DNA of 64,000 nt from positions 71,417 to 135,416 of the forward strand of contig CALESQ010000013.1 in the NCBI GenBank assembly GCA_937907455.1, in the 5' to 3' direction. The notes beneath the pieces were generated by a model. The model saw nothing but the letters and a program-made list of their open reading frames with translations. It was not told the DNA's origin and did not search any database. The position numbers and the translations under genes are program-made. This document shows, one piece after another, positions 16,579 to 24,848 of the stretch. How positions within the stretch are numbered: the first letter of the stretch is position 1; each line of letters begins with the position of its first letter. Origin of the DNA: an uncultured Caldilineales bacterium. GTDB lineage: Bacteria; Chloroflexota; Anaerolineae; JAAEKA01.

Positions 16579-17964
16579 TTGTATCGTCGTGATTTTCTTA
16601 AACTTGCTGGGCTGGTGCTGTCAGGTGCTGCACTCAATGCGTGCGGAGTGCAGCCCGCCGCGCTGCCCATCACCCCCACAGCCGGCGCGGCGCAACGCCG
16701 CGTTCTGATAGTGGGTGCGGGCATCGCCGGTCTCGCCGCGGCACAAAGGTTACTGCAAGCGGGCGCGCAAGTCACCGTGCTTGAAGCGCGCGACCGCATT
16801 GGTGGCCGCATCTGGACCAGCCAACAATGGCCCGATGCGCCAATGGACCTGGGCGCATCGTGGATCCACGGCACAGAAGGCAACCCACTCACTGATCTGG
16901 CCCGACAGGCTGGCGCCAAAACGGCATCTACCAACTACGACAGCACTCTGATGTTCAACACCGACGGCGCCCCGCTGAGCGAGGCCCAGGAACAGCGCCT
17001 GGACGATTGGCGCACACGCGTGGCGCGTGCCTTGCGCCGCGCTCAGGACCAAGACCCGGATCGCTCCATTCAGCAAGTTATCGAACAGGCCCTGCAATGG
17101 TCAACCCTGCCCGCAGAAGACCAAAAAATGATCGGCTTTATACTCAACAGCACCATCGAGCAAGAGTATTCCGGCAGCATCGGCCAGACCTCGGTGCATT
17201 GGTACGACGCCGACGAGGGATTTGACGGCGAAGATGTGCTGTTCCCCAATGGTTATCAGGCTATCATCAATTGGCTGGCGCGCGGCGTGACGATAGAGCT
17301 ACAGCAACCGGTACAGCGTATCGCATACAGCGGCGACCAGGTTACGGTAACCACTGCCAAAGCAACCTACAACGCCGATCAGGTGATTGTCACCCTGCCG
17401 CTGGGTGTGCTGAAAGCAAACTCCGTAGCTTTTGTGCCGCCCCTGCCGCGCGGGCATCAACAAGCCATTACTGCGCTGGACATGGGCCTGCTAAATAAAT
17501 GCTTCCTGCGCTTCCCCGCCGTCTTCTGGCCGGAAGACTATGACTGGCTGGAATACCTGCCTGCCGTGCCAGGTCAATGGGTAGAGTGGGTCAGCTTTGC
17601 GCGGCCCACCGGCCTGCCTATTCTGCTCGGCTTCAATGCGGCTGACACAGGCCGCGCAGCCGAGACACTTGATGATGAAGCGCTGGTAGCCAGCGCCATG
17701 CAAACCCTGCGCACAATCTTCGGCGCGCAGATCCCTGACCCCGAAGCCTATCAGATCACCCGCTGGGCGTCTGATCCGTTCGCCTACGGCTCCTATTCGT
17801 TTAATGCCGTTGGCTCCACACCGGACATGCGCGCCGAGTTGGCGCAGAGCGTGCAAAATCGCCTGTTCTTCGCTGGCGAGGCCACCGAACAGGGCTACTT
17901 TGGCACAGTGCATGGGGCGTATCTGTCCGGCGAACGTGCAGCACAAGCGTGCCTCGCCGGTTGA
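16579..17964 (+). CDS. Flavin amine oxidase, Tat-exported lipoprotein
   Basis: Likely oxidises a polyamine or other amine outside the cytoplasm. 461 residues. TTG start with GGAG at 16567-16570. The N-terminus YRRDFLKLAG is a twin-arginine motif followed by a hydrophobic stretch and lipobox LNAC (Cys about residue 22). The FAD-binding GAGIAGLAAAQRLLQAGAQV stretch, EARDRIGGR, DLGASWIHG and the C-terminal FFAGEATEQGYFGTVHGAYL match monoamine/polyamine oxidases. Its last 35 coding bases are part of a 40-bp sequence duplicated downstream. Substrate is unknown. Confidence 0.88.
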   Translation: MYRRDFLKLAGLVLSGAALNACGVQPAALPITPTAGAAQRRVLIVGAGIAGLAAAQRLLQAGAQVTVLEARDRIGGRIWTSQQWPDAPMDLGASWIHGTEGNPLTDLARQAGAKTASTNYDSTLMFNTDGAPLSEAQEQRLDDWRTRVARALRRAQDQDPDRSIQQVIEQALQWSTLPAEDQKMIGFILNSTIEQEYSGSIGQTSVHWYDADEGFDGEDVLFPNGYQAIINWLARGVTIELQQPVQRIAYSGDQVTVTTAKATYNADQVIVTLPLGVLKANSVAFVPPLPRGHQQAITALDMGLLNKCFLRFPAVFWPEDYDWLEYLPAVPGQWVEWVSFARPTGLPILLGFNAADTGRAAETLDDEALVASAMQTLRTIFGAQIPDPEAYQITRWASDPFAYGSYSFNAVGSTPDMRAELAQSVQNRLFFAGEATEQGYFGTVHGAYLSGERAAQACLAG

Positions 17965-18044
17965 AACCGGTTTCTTTGTCGTCCAGCACGCGCACGCGCA
18001 CGATGCGAACGTGCAGCACAAGCGTGCCTCGCCGGTTGAAACCG
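17930..18044. repeat. Perfect 40-bp direct repeat with 35-bp spacer
   Basis: 17930-17969 and 18005-18044 are identical over 40 bp, beginning GCGAACGTGCAGC and ending CGGTTGAAACCG. The first copy covers the end of the amine oxidase reading frame. The size and the GTTGAAAC end look like a one-spacer CRISPR, but no cas genes are near, and a local duplication of the gene's 3' end explains it equally well. Confidence 0.75.
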
Positions 18045-18191
18045 ACCAGTATCCCGTTATAAAACAACTGATGTTACGCGGTGGACCGCTGGTCGGGTAG
18101 GTTGGCATGTTTCTTGGCTTTCACATGAGCTGATGGGGCGGAGATGTACCATTTATTTCAGAACTGATTATTTTAGAACCGATCTTAAGCA

Positions 18192-18235
18192 CAGCATAAA
18201 CAAAGTTATCGCATAAAGTTCAGCAAGCTAAAGGC
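18192..18235. repeat. Inverted repeat, left arm (partner 18979-19018)
   Basis: The reverse complement reads CTTTAGCTTGCTGAACTTTA then TGCGATAACTTTGTTTA. The right arm at 18979-19018 reads TTTTAGCTTGCTGAACTTCG then CGCAATGACTTTGTTTA. The arms enclose the solo orfA and other repeats. Confidence 0.65.
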
Positions 18236-18330
18236 TCTCACCGCTGTTACTCCGAACGCAGTGAGAAGTCCCCCGTGCGTTGGTGAGGGGGATTTTTCGG
18301 CCAGGCCAGGCCTCGGAATGACAGGCTATC
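18215..18330. repeat. Dispersed repeat, inverted copy of 6122-6230
   Basis: Read on the minus strand it shares blocks TGTCATTCCGAGGCCTGGC, CTCACTGCGTTCG and GGTGAGAGC with 6122-6230. Together with the inverted repeats and the REP-like palindrome it makes a repeat-rich, gene-poor tract between 17970 and 18560. Nothing else is recognised at 18045-18190. Confidence 0.6.
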
Positions 18331-18400
18331 AGCAACTGCCGTAAGCAAAAACTTGATTTATAAAGCACTTATTGCCTGCGGTTCTTTTGTCTTTAGCTTG

Positions 18401-18487
18401 CCCTCACCCCCGGCCCCTCTCCCAGGGGGAGAGGCGAGTGTCTCTTTTCCGGTTCCCTCTCCCTCTGGGAGAGGGTCAGGGTGAGGG
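18401..18487. repeat. REP-like palindromic element
   Basis: CCCTCACCCCCGG starts the left end and TCAGGGTGAGGG the right; the interior has two smaller palindromes (CCTCTCCCAGGGGGAGAGG and CCCTCTCCCTCTGGGAGAGG). This CCCTCACCC...GGGTGAGGG layout is a widespread bacterial intergenic repeat type. Confidence 0.7.
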
Positions 18488-18562
18488 TTAGGGTCAGGGC
18501 ATCCCTTCCGACTCATCCTGAACAGAGTTTACAGTATAATGCTCAATCAGGATGGTGAAAAC

Positions 18563-18961
18563 ATGACAAAAGAACAGATCAAACGGTACAGTCAAGCCTT
18601 GAAGCAACAGGTCGTACGCGAGCACGAAGAAGGCGCAAGCATCTATGCGTTGAAGCAGAAATACGGCATCGGTGGTCACAACACGATCAAACGCTGGGTG
18701 CAGCAATACGGCCGAGCTGGGTATCGCAGCGAAGTTGTAATGATCCAGACAGAAGCTGACCAGTTGGAAGTGAAGGCGATGAAGCAGCGGATCGTGGAGT
18801 TGGAGCAGGCGCTGGCCAGCAGTACGCTGGAAGTGCGGATGCTGCGCTCCGTGGTGGAGGTAGCTGAGAAGTCGCTGGGCATAGACTTTAAAAAAACTTC
18901 GGCAGCAAGTGATCAGGCATACCGCAGCCAGCAGCGAAGTGAGCCGACAGGCTTCCAGTAA
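18563..18961 (+). CDS. Solo IS3-type orfA (transposase helix-turn-helix), orfB missing
   Basis: 132 residues. The N-terminal helix-turn-helix (RYSQALKQQVVREHEEGA, then YALKQKYGIGGHNTIKRWVQ) is followed by a coiled coil (about residues 65-105, leucine-zipper-like MKQRIVELEQAL) and LGIDFKK, the usual end of IS3/IS911-like OrfA. An A7 run at about 18890 is the kind of slippery site used for frameshifting into orfB, but no orfB follows. It is therefore a remnant or a domesticated DNA-binding protein. An imperfect inverted repeat flanks it at 18192-18235 and 18979-19018. Confidence 0.7.
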   Translation: MTKEQIKRYSQALKQQVVREHEEGASIYALKQKYGIGGHNTIKRWVQQYGRAGYRSEVVMIQTEADQLEVKAMKQRIVELEQALASSTLEVRMLRSVVEVAEKSLGIDFKKTSAASDQAYRSQQRSEPTGFQ

Positions 18962-18978
18962 TTGCGATGTCACTCCGT

Positions 18979-19018
18979 GCTTTTAGCTTGCTGAACTTCG
19001 CGCAATGACTTTGTTTAC
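18979..19018. repeat. Inverted repeat, right arm (partner 18192-18235)
   Basis: Shares TAGCTTGCTGAACTT exactly, and about 80% of the remaining positions, with the reverse complement of 18192-18235. It begins about 18 bp after the orfA stop codon, so the two arms may be ends of a decayed element. Confidence 0.6.
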
Positions 19019-19058
19019 AATCTCCTAAGCTCAAAACCTTAAATACAAAAACGCCCGC

Positions 19059-19087
19059 TTGACATTCTCCTCAAATCATGTTATTAT
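19059..19087 (+). promoter_or_regulatory. Strong sigma-70 promoter of the FadR-like gene
   Basis: Perfect TTGACA (19059-19064), 17-nt spacer, TATTAT (19082-19087). The predicted start of transcription is near 19094, inside the operator-like palindrome. Confidence 0.85.
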
Positions 19088-19093
19088 CTCCCT

Positions 19094-19110
19094 AACTGGT
19101 CAGACCACTT
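19094..19110 (+). promoter_or_regulatory. FadR-type operator over the transcription start
   Basis: AACTGGTCAGACCACTT contains the perfect palindrome TGGT-CAG-ACCA (19097-19107). This matches the known FadR operator form (ANCTGGTCNGACNNGTT) in the central CTGGTCNGAC. It lies 7 nt after the -10 box, where a bound repressor would block transcription of its own gene. Confidence 0.7.
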
Positions 19111-19134
19111 ACCACTTTGCAATCAAACACAACT

Positions 19135-19878
19135 ATGCACCCCCTGAGCGAACTCGAACGACCTGCCGCCCATGCTGAACATGCCCTGGTGAGCGCCATC
19201 CTCAACGGCGACTACCCCGCGGGCGCGGCCCTGCCCGCCGAGCGTGAGCTGGCTGGCCGCCTCGGCATCACCCGACCCACCCTGCGCGAAGCCCTGCAAC
19301 GGCTGGCGCGCGACGGCTGGCTCACCATCCAGCACGGCAAAGCCACCGTGATCAACGACTTCTGGCGTGAAGGCGGGCTGGGTGTACTCAACGCGTTGGC
19401 GCATCCGCACAACAGCGCTAGCGTGCCCACCGATTTCATCCCCAACCTGCTGGAGGTGCGCAGCCACCTGGCTCCGGTCTACACCGAAGCCGCAGTGCGT
19501 CATGCGCCGCAGCAGGCAGCCGCGTTGTTGCACGCCATGCCCGCGGCTGATGCCAGCGCAGCCGCCTTTGCCGATTTCGATTGGCACTTGCAGCACGGTC
19601 TCACCATAGCTTCCGGCAACCCCATCTATACCTTGATTCTTAACGGCTTTGCCGGCTTTTATCAGATCGCCGCGCAGAGTTATTTCAACAGCGCCGAGGC
19701 CCGAGCCATATCTGACCGCTTTTACCATGAGCTGCTGGCTGCGGCTGAACAACACAACCCCGCGGCCGCAGCAAACCTTACCCACCGAGTGATGGAAACC
19801 AGCACAACCCTGTGGCTGCAACTGGCGGCGCAGGCAGCCACCGACACCCGCGGCAACGGCAAACCGCCCGCACCCTGA
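19135..19878 (+). CDS. fadR: FadR-like GntR-family regulator
   Basis: 247 residues from ATG 19135. The N-terminal winged helix-turn-helix has [20 protein letters not shown] and [15 protein letters not shown], very close to what I recall of E. coli FadR ([35 protein letters not shown]). The C-terminal half also resembles the FadR ligand domain ([28 protein letters not shown]) rather than the generic FCD domain. In E. coli the ligand is long-chain acyl-CoA. The operator-like site over its own promoter suggests autoregulation and control of the downstream lipid genes. A TTG at 19117 is an alternative start. Confidence 0.85.
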   Translation: [247 protein letters not shown]

Positions 19879-19892
19879 TTTTGGAGGAACCC

Positions 19893-21491
19893 ATGCGACG
19901 ATGGAACGGCTGGGGCGATGACACCATTCATAGCAACGTACCTGACAGCGCCGCCGTATTTCTGGCTGATTTAGTCGGCCCGGCCGCGCCCCCGCAGGAT
20001 GCCACCGCGGCCGAGGTTCTGGCCCAGATGCCAGCCTCGCGTCTGCCCGCTCATCCGCTGATCAACACCGATCCGGCAGAGCGATTACGCCATGCCCGCG
20101 GCCAAAGCTTTCCTGATTGGCTGGCGCTGCGCAGTGGGCGCATCGGCGCGTTCCCTGATGGCGTAGCTTATCCCGCCATCGAGCAGGACGTGGTTGAGCT
20201 GCTGCGCTGGGCCGCCAGCAAGGGCGTGCAGCTTGTGCCCTATGGCGGCGGCACCAGCGTGGCCGGGCACATCAACCCGCGCCCCGGCCCAGTCCCTGTA
20301 CTCACCGTAGACATGAGTCGCATGAACCGCTTGCAACGGCTGGATGACACTGCCCAGCTTGCCACCTTTGGCGCAGGCGTGGCCGGCCCTGACCTGGAGG
20401 CACAACTGCGCGCCCGCGGCTACACACTGGGGCACTTCCCTCAGTCTTTTGAATACTCCACCCTGGGCGGCTGGGTTGCCACACGCTCCAGCGGACAGGA
20501 ATCCCTGGGCTATGGACGAATTGAACAGCTTTGGGCAGGCGGGCGGCTACTGGCTCCCGCGGGTACACTGGAGCTGTTGCCACACCCCGCCTCAGCCGCG
20601 GGGCCTGATCTGCGCCACCTGGTACTTGGCTCCGAAGGGCGCATGGGCATCATCACCGAAGCCACAGTGCGCGTCACCCCGCTGGCAGACCGCGAAAAGC
20701 CCGTCGTGCAAGCACTCTTTTTGCCTGATTGGGCCAGCGCGCGGGCCGCAGCCCGTCAGATCGTACAAGCCGGGCTGCCACTCACGATGATGCGCGTTAG
20801 CACACCTACTGAAACCGAAACCACCCTGACGCTGGCCGGCCACCAACGGCTGATCAGCGCGTTGGAGCGTGTAGTAGCGTTGCGCGGTGTGCACCAAGAC
20901 AAATGTATGCTGCTGCTGGGCTTCAGCGGCAACCAAGCCGTGGTGAAAACTGCCCGCTCCCAGGCGCTGGAGATCGCCGCACAGCACGGTGCGGTGAACG
21001 TGGGCCGTGCCTTTGGCAATCAATGGTACAAAAACCGCTTCCACACGCCCTATTTGCGCAACACGTTGTGGGACGTGGGCTACGGTGTAGACACTTTGGA
21101 AACCGCCGCCACCTGGAGCACCATGCCTACACTGGTCGCTGCCCTGGAGCAAGCACTCCCTACCGCGCTGGAGCCGTTCGGCGAGCGCGTACATGTCTTC
21201 ACCCACCTGTCGCACTTCTACCCCTCTGGTTGCAGCATCTACACCACCTATCTGTTCCGCCTGAGCCACGACCCCGCCGAGACGCTGGCGCGCTGGCAGG
21301 CGATGAAAGCCGCAGCCAGCGAAACCATCGTAGCCCTGCGCGCCACCATCAGCCATCAACACGGCGTAGGCGAAGATCATGCGCCCTACCTGCCAGCGGA
21401 AAAGGGCGAGCTGGGCATGACCCTGCTGAACGACGTACTGCACCGCTGCGATCCCGCCGGTATTATGAACCCCGGCAAGCTGGTTGGCTAG
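19893..21491 (+). CDS. FAD-linked oxidase, alkyl-DHAP synthase-like
   Basis: 532 residues; GGAGG at 19883-19887 fixes the start. FAD-binding type 4 (PCMH) domain at about 95-275 with LVPYGGGTSVAGH and the family's HFPQSFEYSTLGGWVATRSS block, then a C-terminal oxidase domain with ISHQHGVGEDHAPYL and DPAGIMNPGKL. The HFPxSxExSTxGGWxATRxSG pattern and SHxHGVG resemble alkylglycerone-phosphate synthase more than lactate or glycolate oxidase (GEHGIG). It could form an ether bond on DHAP, or be another FAD oxidase. It follows the FadR-like gene by 14 nt, and glycerol-3-phosphate dehydrogenase follows. Confidence 0.8.
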   Translation: MRRWNGWGDDTIHSNVPDSAAVFLADLVGPAAPPQDATAAEVLAQMPASRLPAHPLINTDPAERLRHARGQSFPDWLALRSGRIGAFPDGVAYPAIEQDVVELLRWAASKGVQLVPYGGGTSVAGHINPRPGPVPVLTVDMSRMNRLQRLDDTAQLATFGAGVAGPDLEAQLRARGYTLGHFPQSFEYSTLGGWVATRSSGQESLGYGRIEQLWAGGRLLAPAGTLELLPHPASAAGPDLRHLVLGSEGRMGIITEATVRVTPLADREKPVVQALFLPDWASARAAARQIVQAGLPLTMMRVSTPTETETTLTLAGHQRLISALERVVALRGVHQDKCMLLLGFSGNQAVVKTARSQALEIAAQHGAVNVGRAFGNQWYKNRFHTPYLRNTLWDVGYGVDTLETAATWSTMPTLVAALEQALPTALEPFGERVHVFTHLSHFYPSGCSIYTTYLFRLSHDPAETLARWQAMKAAASETIVALRATISHQHGVGEDHAPYLPAEKGELGMTLLNDVLHRCDPAGIMNPGKLVG

Positions 21492-21542
21492 CAGCGTTGT
21501 GATGACAGAGTGACAAGATGACAGCTTCTGGTTGCTGTTCGC

Positions 21543-21640
21543 TAACCTAAAAATCGCTTGGGCCGATCCCTCCAGCATGGTTGCCAGTCTCCGACCAAGG
21601 CCGTCTGTTTTCATCCATAGATGGCTGTTTACTAGTCACT
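21543..21640. repeat. Degenerate dispersed repeat copy
   Basis: Same block order as 3553-3660: GGCCGATCCCTCCAGCATGG, TTGCCAGTCTCCGACC, TTTTCATCC, GATGGCTGTTTAC. It is followed by ACT/TTACT-rich low-complexity sequence (21632-21680) up to the next gene. GATGGCTGTTTAC also occurs reversed at about 47872-47884. Confidence 0.6.
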
Positions 21641-21691
21641 GCTTACACCTTACTTTTTACTACTTACTGTTCGCTGTTCACAGGTGATTCT

Positions 21692-23485
21692 ATGCGTATC
21701 AAGCAAGCTGAGCTTTGGACTAATCTAGCCGGGGATTGGGACGTGATCGTGGTAGGTGGCGGCATCACCGGCGCGGGCATCCTGCGCGAGGCCACGCACC
21801 AGGGGCTGCGCGCCCTGCTGCTGGAACAGCGCGACTTCGCCTGGGGCACATCCAGCCGTTCTTCCAAACTGGTACACGGTGGCCTGCGCTACCTAAAAGA
21901 GGGCAAAATCGGCCTGACGCGTGCCTCGGTGCGCGAACGGCAACGCCTGCTGGCCGAAGGCCCGGGGCTGATTGATCCCCTGGGCTTTTTGCTCACCACC
22001 TACGAAGGCGACAATCCGGGCCGCTGGACTTTTCGCGCCGGGCTGACGCTGTACGATCTGCTGGCCCTGCAATGGAGCCATCGCCAGTACAGCCCGCAGG
22101 AATTGCGCCTGTTGGCGCCTCACATCAGCGAAAGCGGGCTGGAGGGCGGCCTGCAATACGGCGATGCGCAGACAGACGACGCCCGGCTAACACTGCGGGT
22201 GATTCAGGAAGCAGTCGCCGCGGGCGGCACTGCGCTGAATTACGCACAGGCCGAGGCACTGCTGCGCGACGACACCGGCGAGGTAATCGGTGTACGCGTC
22301 AGGCTGGTACGCGCGCCCAGCGACGAGGCTCACTCAACACCATTCCCCCCTGCACCCACGCGCGACCTACGCGCCCGCGTGGTAATCAACGCCACCGGCG
22401 CGTGGGCCGACCGGCTGCGCGCTGACCTGGGCCAGCCCGCACGCATCCGCCCCTTGCGCGGCAGCCATCTCATCTTCCCGGCCTGGCGCTTGCCCGTAGC
22501 GCAGGCGGTCAGCTTTTTGCATCCCGTAGATCGCCGTCCGGTGTTCATCTTTCCCTGGGAAGGCGTAACCCTGATCGGCACCACCGACGTGGATCATACC
22601 GCCGCACTTGACGCTGAACCGTGCATCAGCCCGCGTGAGGTGGCTTACCTAATGGCCGCAGTGCAGCACCAATTCCCCTCGTTGCGTATCACGCTGGCTG
22701 ATGTGCTTAGCACCTTTGCCGGGGTACGTCCGGTTATCGGCAGCGGCCAGGAAGACCCCTCCAAAGAATCGCGCGACCATGTGGTGTGGCAAGAAGACGG
22801 CCTGCTCACCGTAACCGGCGGCAAGCTCACCACTTTCCGCCTGATCGCGCGCGATGCGCTGGCCGCGGCACGGCAGCGATTGCCGCAAACCGCTGTCACT
22901 GCCGACGATCAGCCAGTGCTGGATCCGGTGGACGAAAGCTTGCTGACCGGTCAGTTCGAGTTGGATCAAGCCAGCCAGCAGCGCTTGCTGGGGCGCTACG
23001 GCCCGGCTGCGCCCGCGGTGTTGGCCGCGGCTCAACCGGGCGAGCTGGCGCGCATCCCCGGCACCACGGCGCTGTGGGCCGAGCTACGCTGGGCCGCCCG
23101 CGCCGAAGCCGTGCAGCATCTGGATGATCTATTGCTGCGCCGTGTGCGTCTGGGCCTGTTGCTGCCCGCGGGCGGCCGCGCCCTGCTGCCGCAGATCAAA
23201 GCTATCTGCCAGCCAGAGCTGGGCTGGGATGACGCGCGCTGGCAGCAGGAAGAAGCAGCTTATCTGGCCTTATGGCAGCGCAGCTACAGCCTGCCCGCGG
23301 CCGCTGACATCCCCGACTGGCACAGCCTGTTGGCTGAAGCCACCAGACAACGAGCCGCTACGCGAGCTGCCCACCAGCAAAGTCAGCGCCAAATACAGCG
23401 CGGCACTCTGGCTACTATGATTGTAGCCGGCCTGGCAGCTCTGGCGCTGTGGCGTATTGTGCGTTGCCGGAGGCACCATGGATAG
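21692..23485 (+). CDS. glpD: Glycerol-3-phosphate dehydrogenase, FAD-dependent, with C-terminal membrane anchor
   Basis: Oxidises sn-glycerol-3-phosphate to DHAP and feeds electrons to quinones. 597 residues. The FAD motif VIVVGGGITGAGILREA, SSRSSKLVHGGLRYL, INATGAWADRL and FAGVRPVIGSG are typical of GlpD; a C-terminal accessory domain follows. An unusual final segment (TLATMIVAGLAALALWRIV) is a likely transmembrane helix, giving direct anchoring. Start 21692 follows AGGTGA. It sits behind the alkyl-DHAP-synthase-like gene; DHAP is both the product here and the precursor for ether lipids, so the two may work together (inference). Confidence 0.92.
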   Translation: MRIKQAELWTNLAGDWDVIVVGGGITGAGILREATHQGLRALLLEQRDFAWGTSSRSSKLVHGGLRYLKEGKIGLTRASVRERQRLLAEGPGLIDPLGFLLTTYEGDNPGRWTFRAGLTLYDLLALQWSHRQYSPQELRLLAPHISESGLEGGLQYGDAQTDDARLTLRVIQEAVAAGGTALNYAQAEALLRDDTGEVIGVRVRLVRAPSDEAHSTPFPPAPTRDLRARVVINATGAWADRLRADLGQPARIRPLRGSHLIFPAWRLPVAQAVSFLHPVDRRPVFIFPWEGVTLIGTTDVDHTAALDAEPCISPREVAYLMAAVQHQFPSLRITLADVLSTFAGVRPVIGSGQEDPSKESRDHVVWQEDGLLTVTGGKLTTFRLIARDALAAARQRLPQTAVTADDQPVLDPVDESLLTGQFELDQASQQRLLGRYGPAAPAVLAAAQPGELARIPGTTALWAELRWAARAEAVQHLDDLLLRRVRLGLLLPAGGRALLPQIKAICQPELGWDDARWQQEEAAYLALWQRSYSLPAAADIPDWHSLLAEATRQRAATRAAHQQSQRQIQRGTLATMIVAGLAALALWRIVRCRRHHG

Positions 23486-24086
23486 CCGCTACCACATCGA
23501 AATCATCCGCGCTGCGCTGGGCGATCAGTTCAGCGAGACCGATTTGCAAGCCATCATCCGTGCCAACCTGGCGCAGGATCGGCTGAACAACCTCATCGGC
23601 CACCCGGAAATTCACTTCGACGACAACGAATTTGCCGCCAGCGAGCACTACCTGCGCGCCCAGCGGCAACAGGCCGTGGCTGCCGCGGGGCGCAGCGAGC
23701 ATGAGGCCATGCTGGCCGCGCTGGGCCGGTTGTTGCATGGCCGTCAGGACTTCTACGCCCACTCTAACTGGATTCCGCTAGCCGTGGCTGAGCGAGGCGG
23801 CACGGCGCAGTGCAGTCCCGCCGATATGCCGCTGTGTCTGGACCCCACTGCGGATGCGCGCCTGCGCTCAGGTCGCGGGGTGGTGTGGCATTTCCTGGCT
23901 GTGCGTCTGCCCGTGGTGGGCGGCTGGATCGAGCGTCAACTGATCCCGGCGGACTCGCACGAGCGCATGAACCTGGACAACCCCGGTCGCGGACCGCTTT
24001 TTGCCTATGCCATGGCTGCGGCTATCCGCCATACGCGGTTAGAGTGGGACACGCTGGCCGCGGCGCTGACGCGTCCTGAGTGTTAA
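23478..24086 (+). CDS. HET-C/phospholipase C-like zinc-binding protein (tentative)
   Basis: 202 residues; overlaps the end of glpD by 8 nt (ATGGATAG) with GGAGG at 23469, so it is translationally coupled. It is rich in His/Asp with NLIGHPEIHFDDNEF, LLHGRQDFYAHSNWIPLAV and DSHERMNLDNPGRG. The HxxxDFYAHSNW pattern is typical of HET-C-like and alpha-toxin/zinc phospholipase C-like helical proteins. No signal peptide is seen. With the preceding genes it suggests a lipid-turnover operon. The catalytic role is inferred from motif resemblance only. Confidence 0.6.
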   Translation: MDSRYHIEIIRAALGDQFSETDLQAIIRANLAQDRLNNLIGHPEIHFDDNEFAASEHYLRAQRQQAVAAAGRSEHEAMLAALGRLLHGRQDFYAHSNWIPLAVAERGGTAQCSPADMPLCLDPTADARLRSGRGVVWHFLAVRLPVVGGWIERQLIPADSHERMNLDNPGRGPLFAYAMAAAIRHTRLEWDTLAAALTRPEC

Positions 24087-24161
24087 GGACACGCCTGACA
24101 ACAACGCCGGAATGTCTCGGTACAAGATTGCATCCCCCGCAAAGACCGACTAAAACAGAGA

Positions 24162-24836
24162 TCAGCTACCGTTTGCCGTTGCCCGCTGCCCCGTCACACG
24201 CGCCGGCACGCCATGAGCAATGGCGTTGGCGGGAATGCTGTGCGTCACCACTGCGCCTGCGCCGATCACTGCGCCTGCGCCGATAGTCACCCCATCCAGC
24301 ACCGTCACACCCACGCCCAGCCATGCGCCCTGCTCGATAATAATGCCGCCACGGCTGCGCAGGGGCTGACTGCTGATCTCTTCTCCCGCGGCAAAGCTGT
24401 GGTCATAGGAATAAAAAGCACAGTTGGGGGCAATCTGTACACGCGCGCCGATGTGGATCGGCCCGGCAAAGGCAGTAAACTGGCAACGCGGCTGGATATG
24501 TGTGTCCTCGCCGATGCTCAGGCTGCCGCCCGGGCCGGTCTCTACGATGCAGCCGCGATAGAGATGCGCCCGCGCGTGCAGGGTAATGGCTCCGCCACCC
24601 GAGTGCTGGTAGAGCACCACCTCATCATCCACAAAACAACCGGGGGCAAAGACAATGTCTGTGCCATAGACCGTGGCTCGCGGTGAGATATAGCCGCGGG
24701 GCCCCAGTCGCGCCAGCCCGCGCCGCGCTTTGTAGGGCGGCCAGCCCCAGGCGGCCAGGCGTGCAGCCAGCCGGCCCGCACGGCTCAAACCGGCGCGGCG
24801 CATCCAAAAAGCAGACCAATGGGTGGATGTTGGCAT
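24162..24836 (-). CDS. Left-handed beta-helix acyltransferase (hexapeptide repeat)
   Basis: 224 residues with an N-terminal basic helix region and then hexapeptide repeats from about residue 50 to 210 (ISPRATVYGTDIVFAPGCFV, GAWLGVGVTVLDGVTIGAGA, IGAGAVVTHSIPANAIAHGV). The active-site His motif lies in FYSYDHSFAAGEE. The closing GVPARV is typical of maltose/galactoside O-acetyltransferase-like enzymes. It is last in a minus-strand operon with an HpnA-like epimerase and a radical SAM protein, 12 nt behind the former. It probably O-acetylates a sugar or lipid headgroup. Confidence 0.87.
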   Translation of the reverse strand: MPTSTHWSAFWMRRAGLSRAGRLAARLAAWGWPPYKARRGLARLGPRGYISPRATVYGTDIVFAPGCFVDDEVVLYQHSGGGAITLHARAHLYRGCIVETGPGGSLSIGEDTHIQPRCQFTAFAGPIHIGARVQIAPNCAFYSYDHSFAAGEEISSQPLRSRGGIIIEQGAWLGVGVTVLDGVTIGAGAVIGAGAVVTHSIPANAIAHGVPARVTGQRATANGS

Positions 24837-24848
24837 GATGTTTACGAT

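Noticed and set aside
17930..18044. CRISPR array
   Set aside because: Only two repeats and one spacer, the first overlapping a coding end, and no cas1/cas2 or effector genes in the window. Kept as a repeat only.
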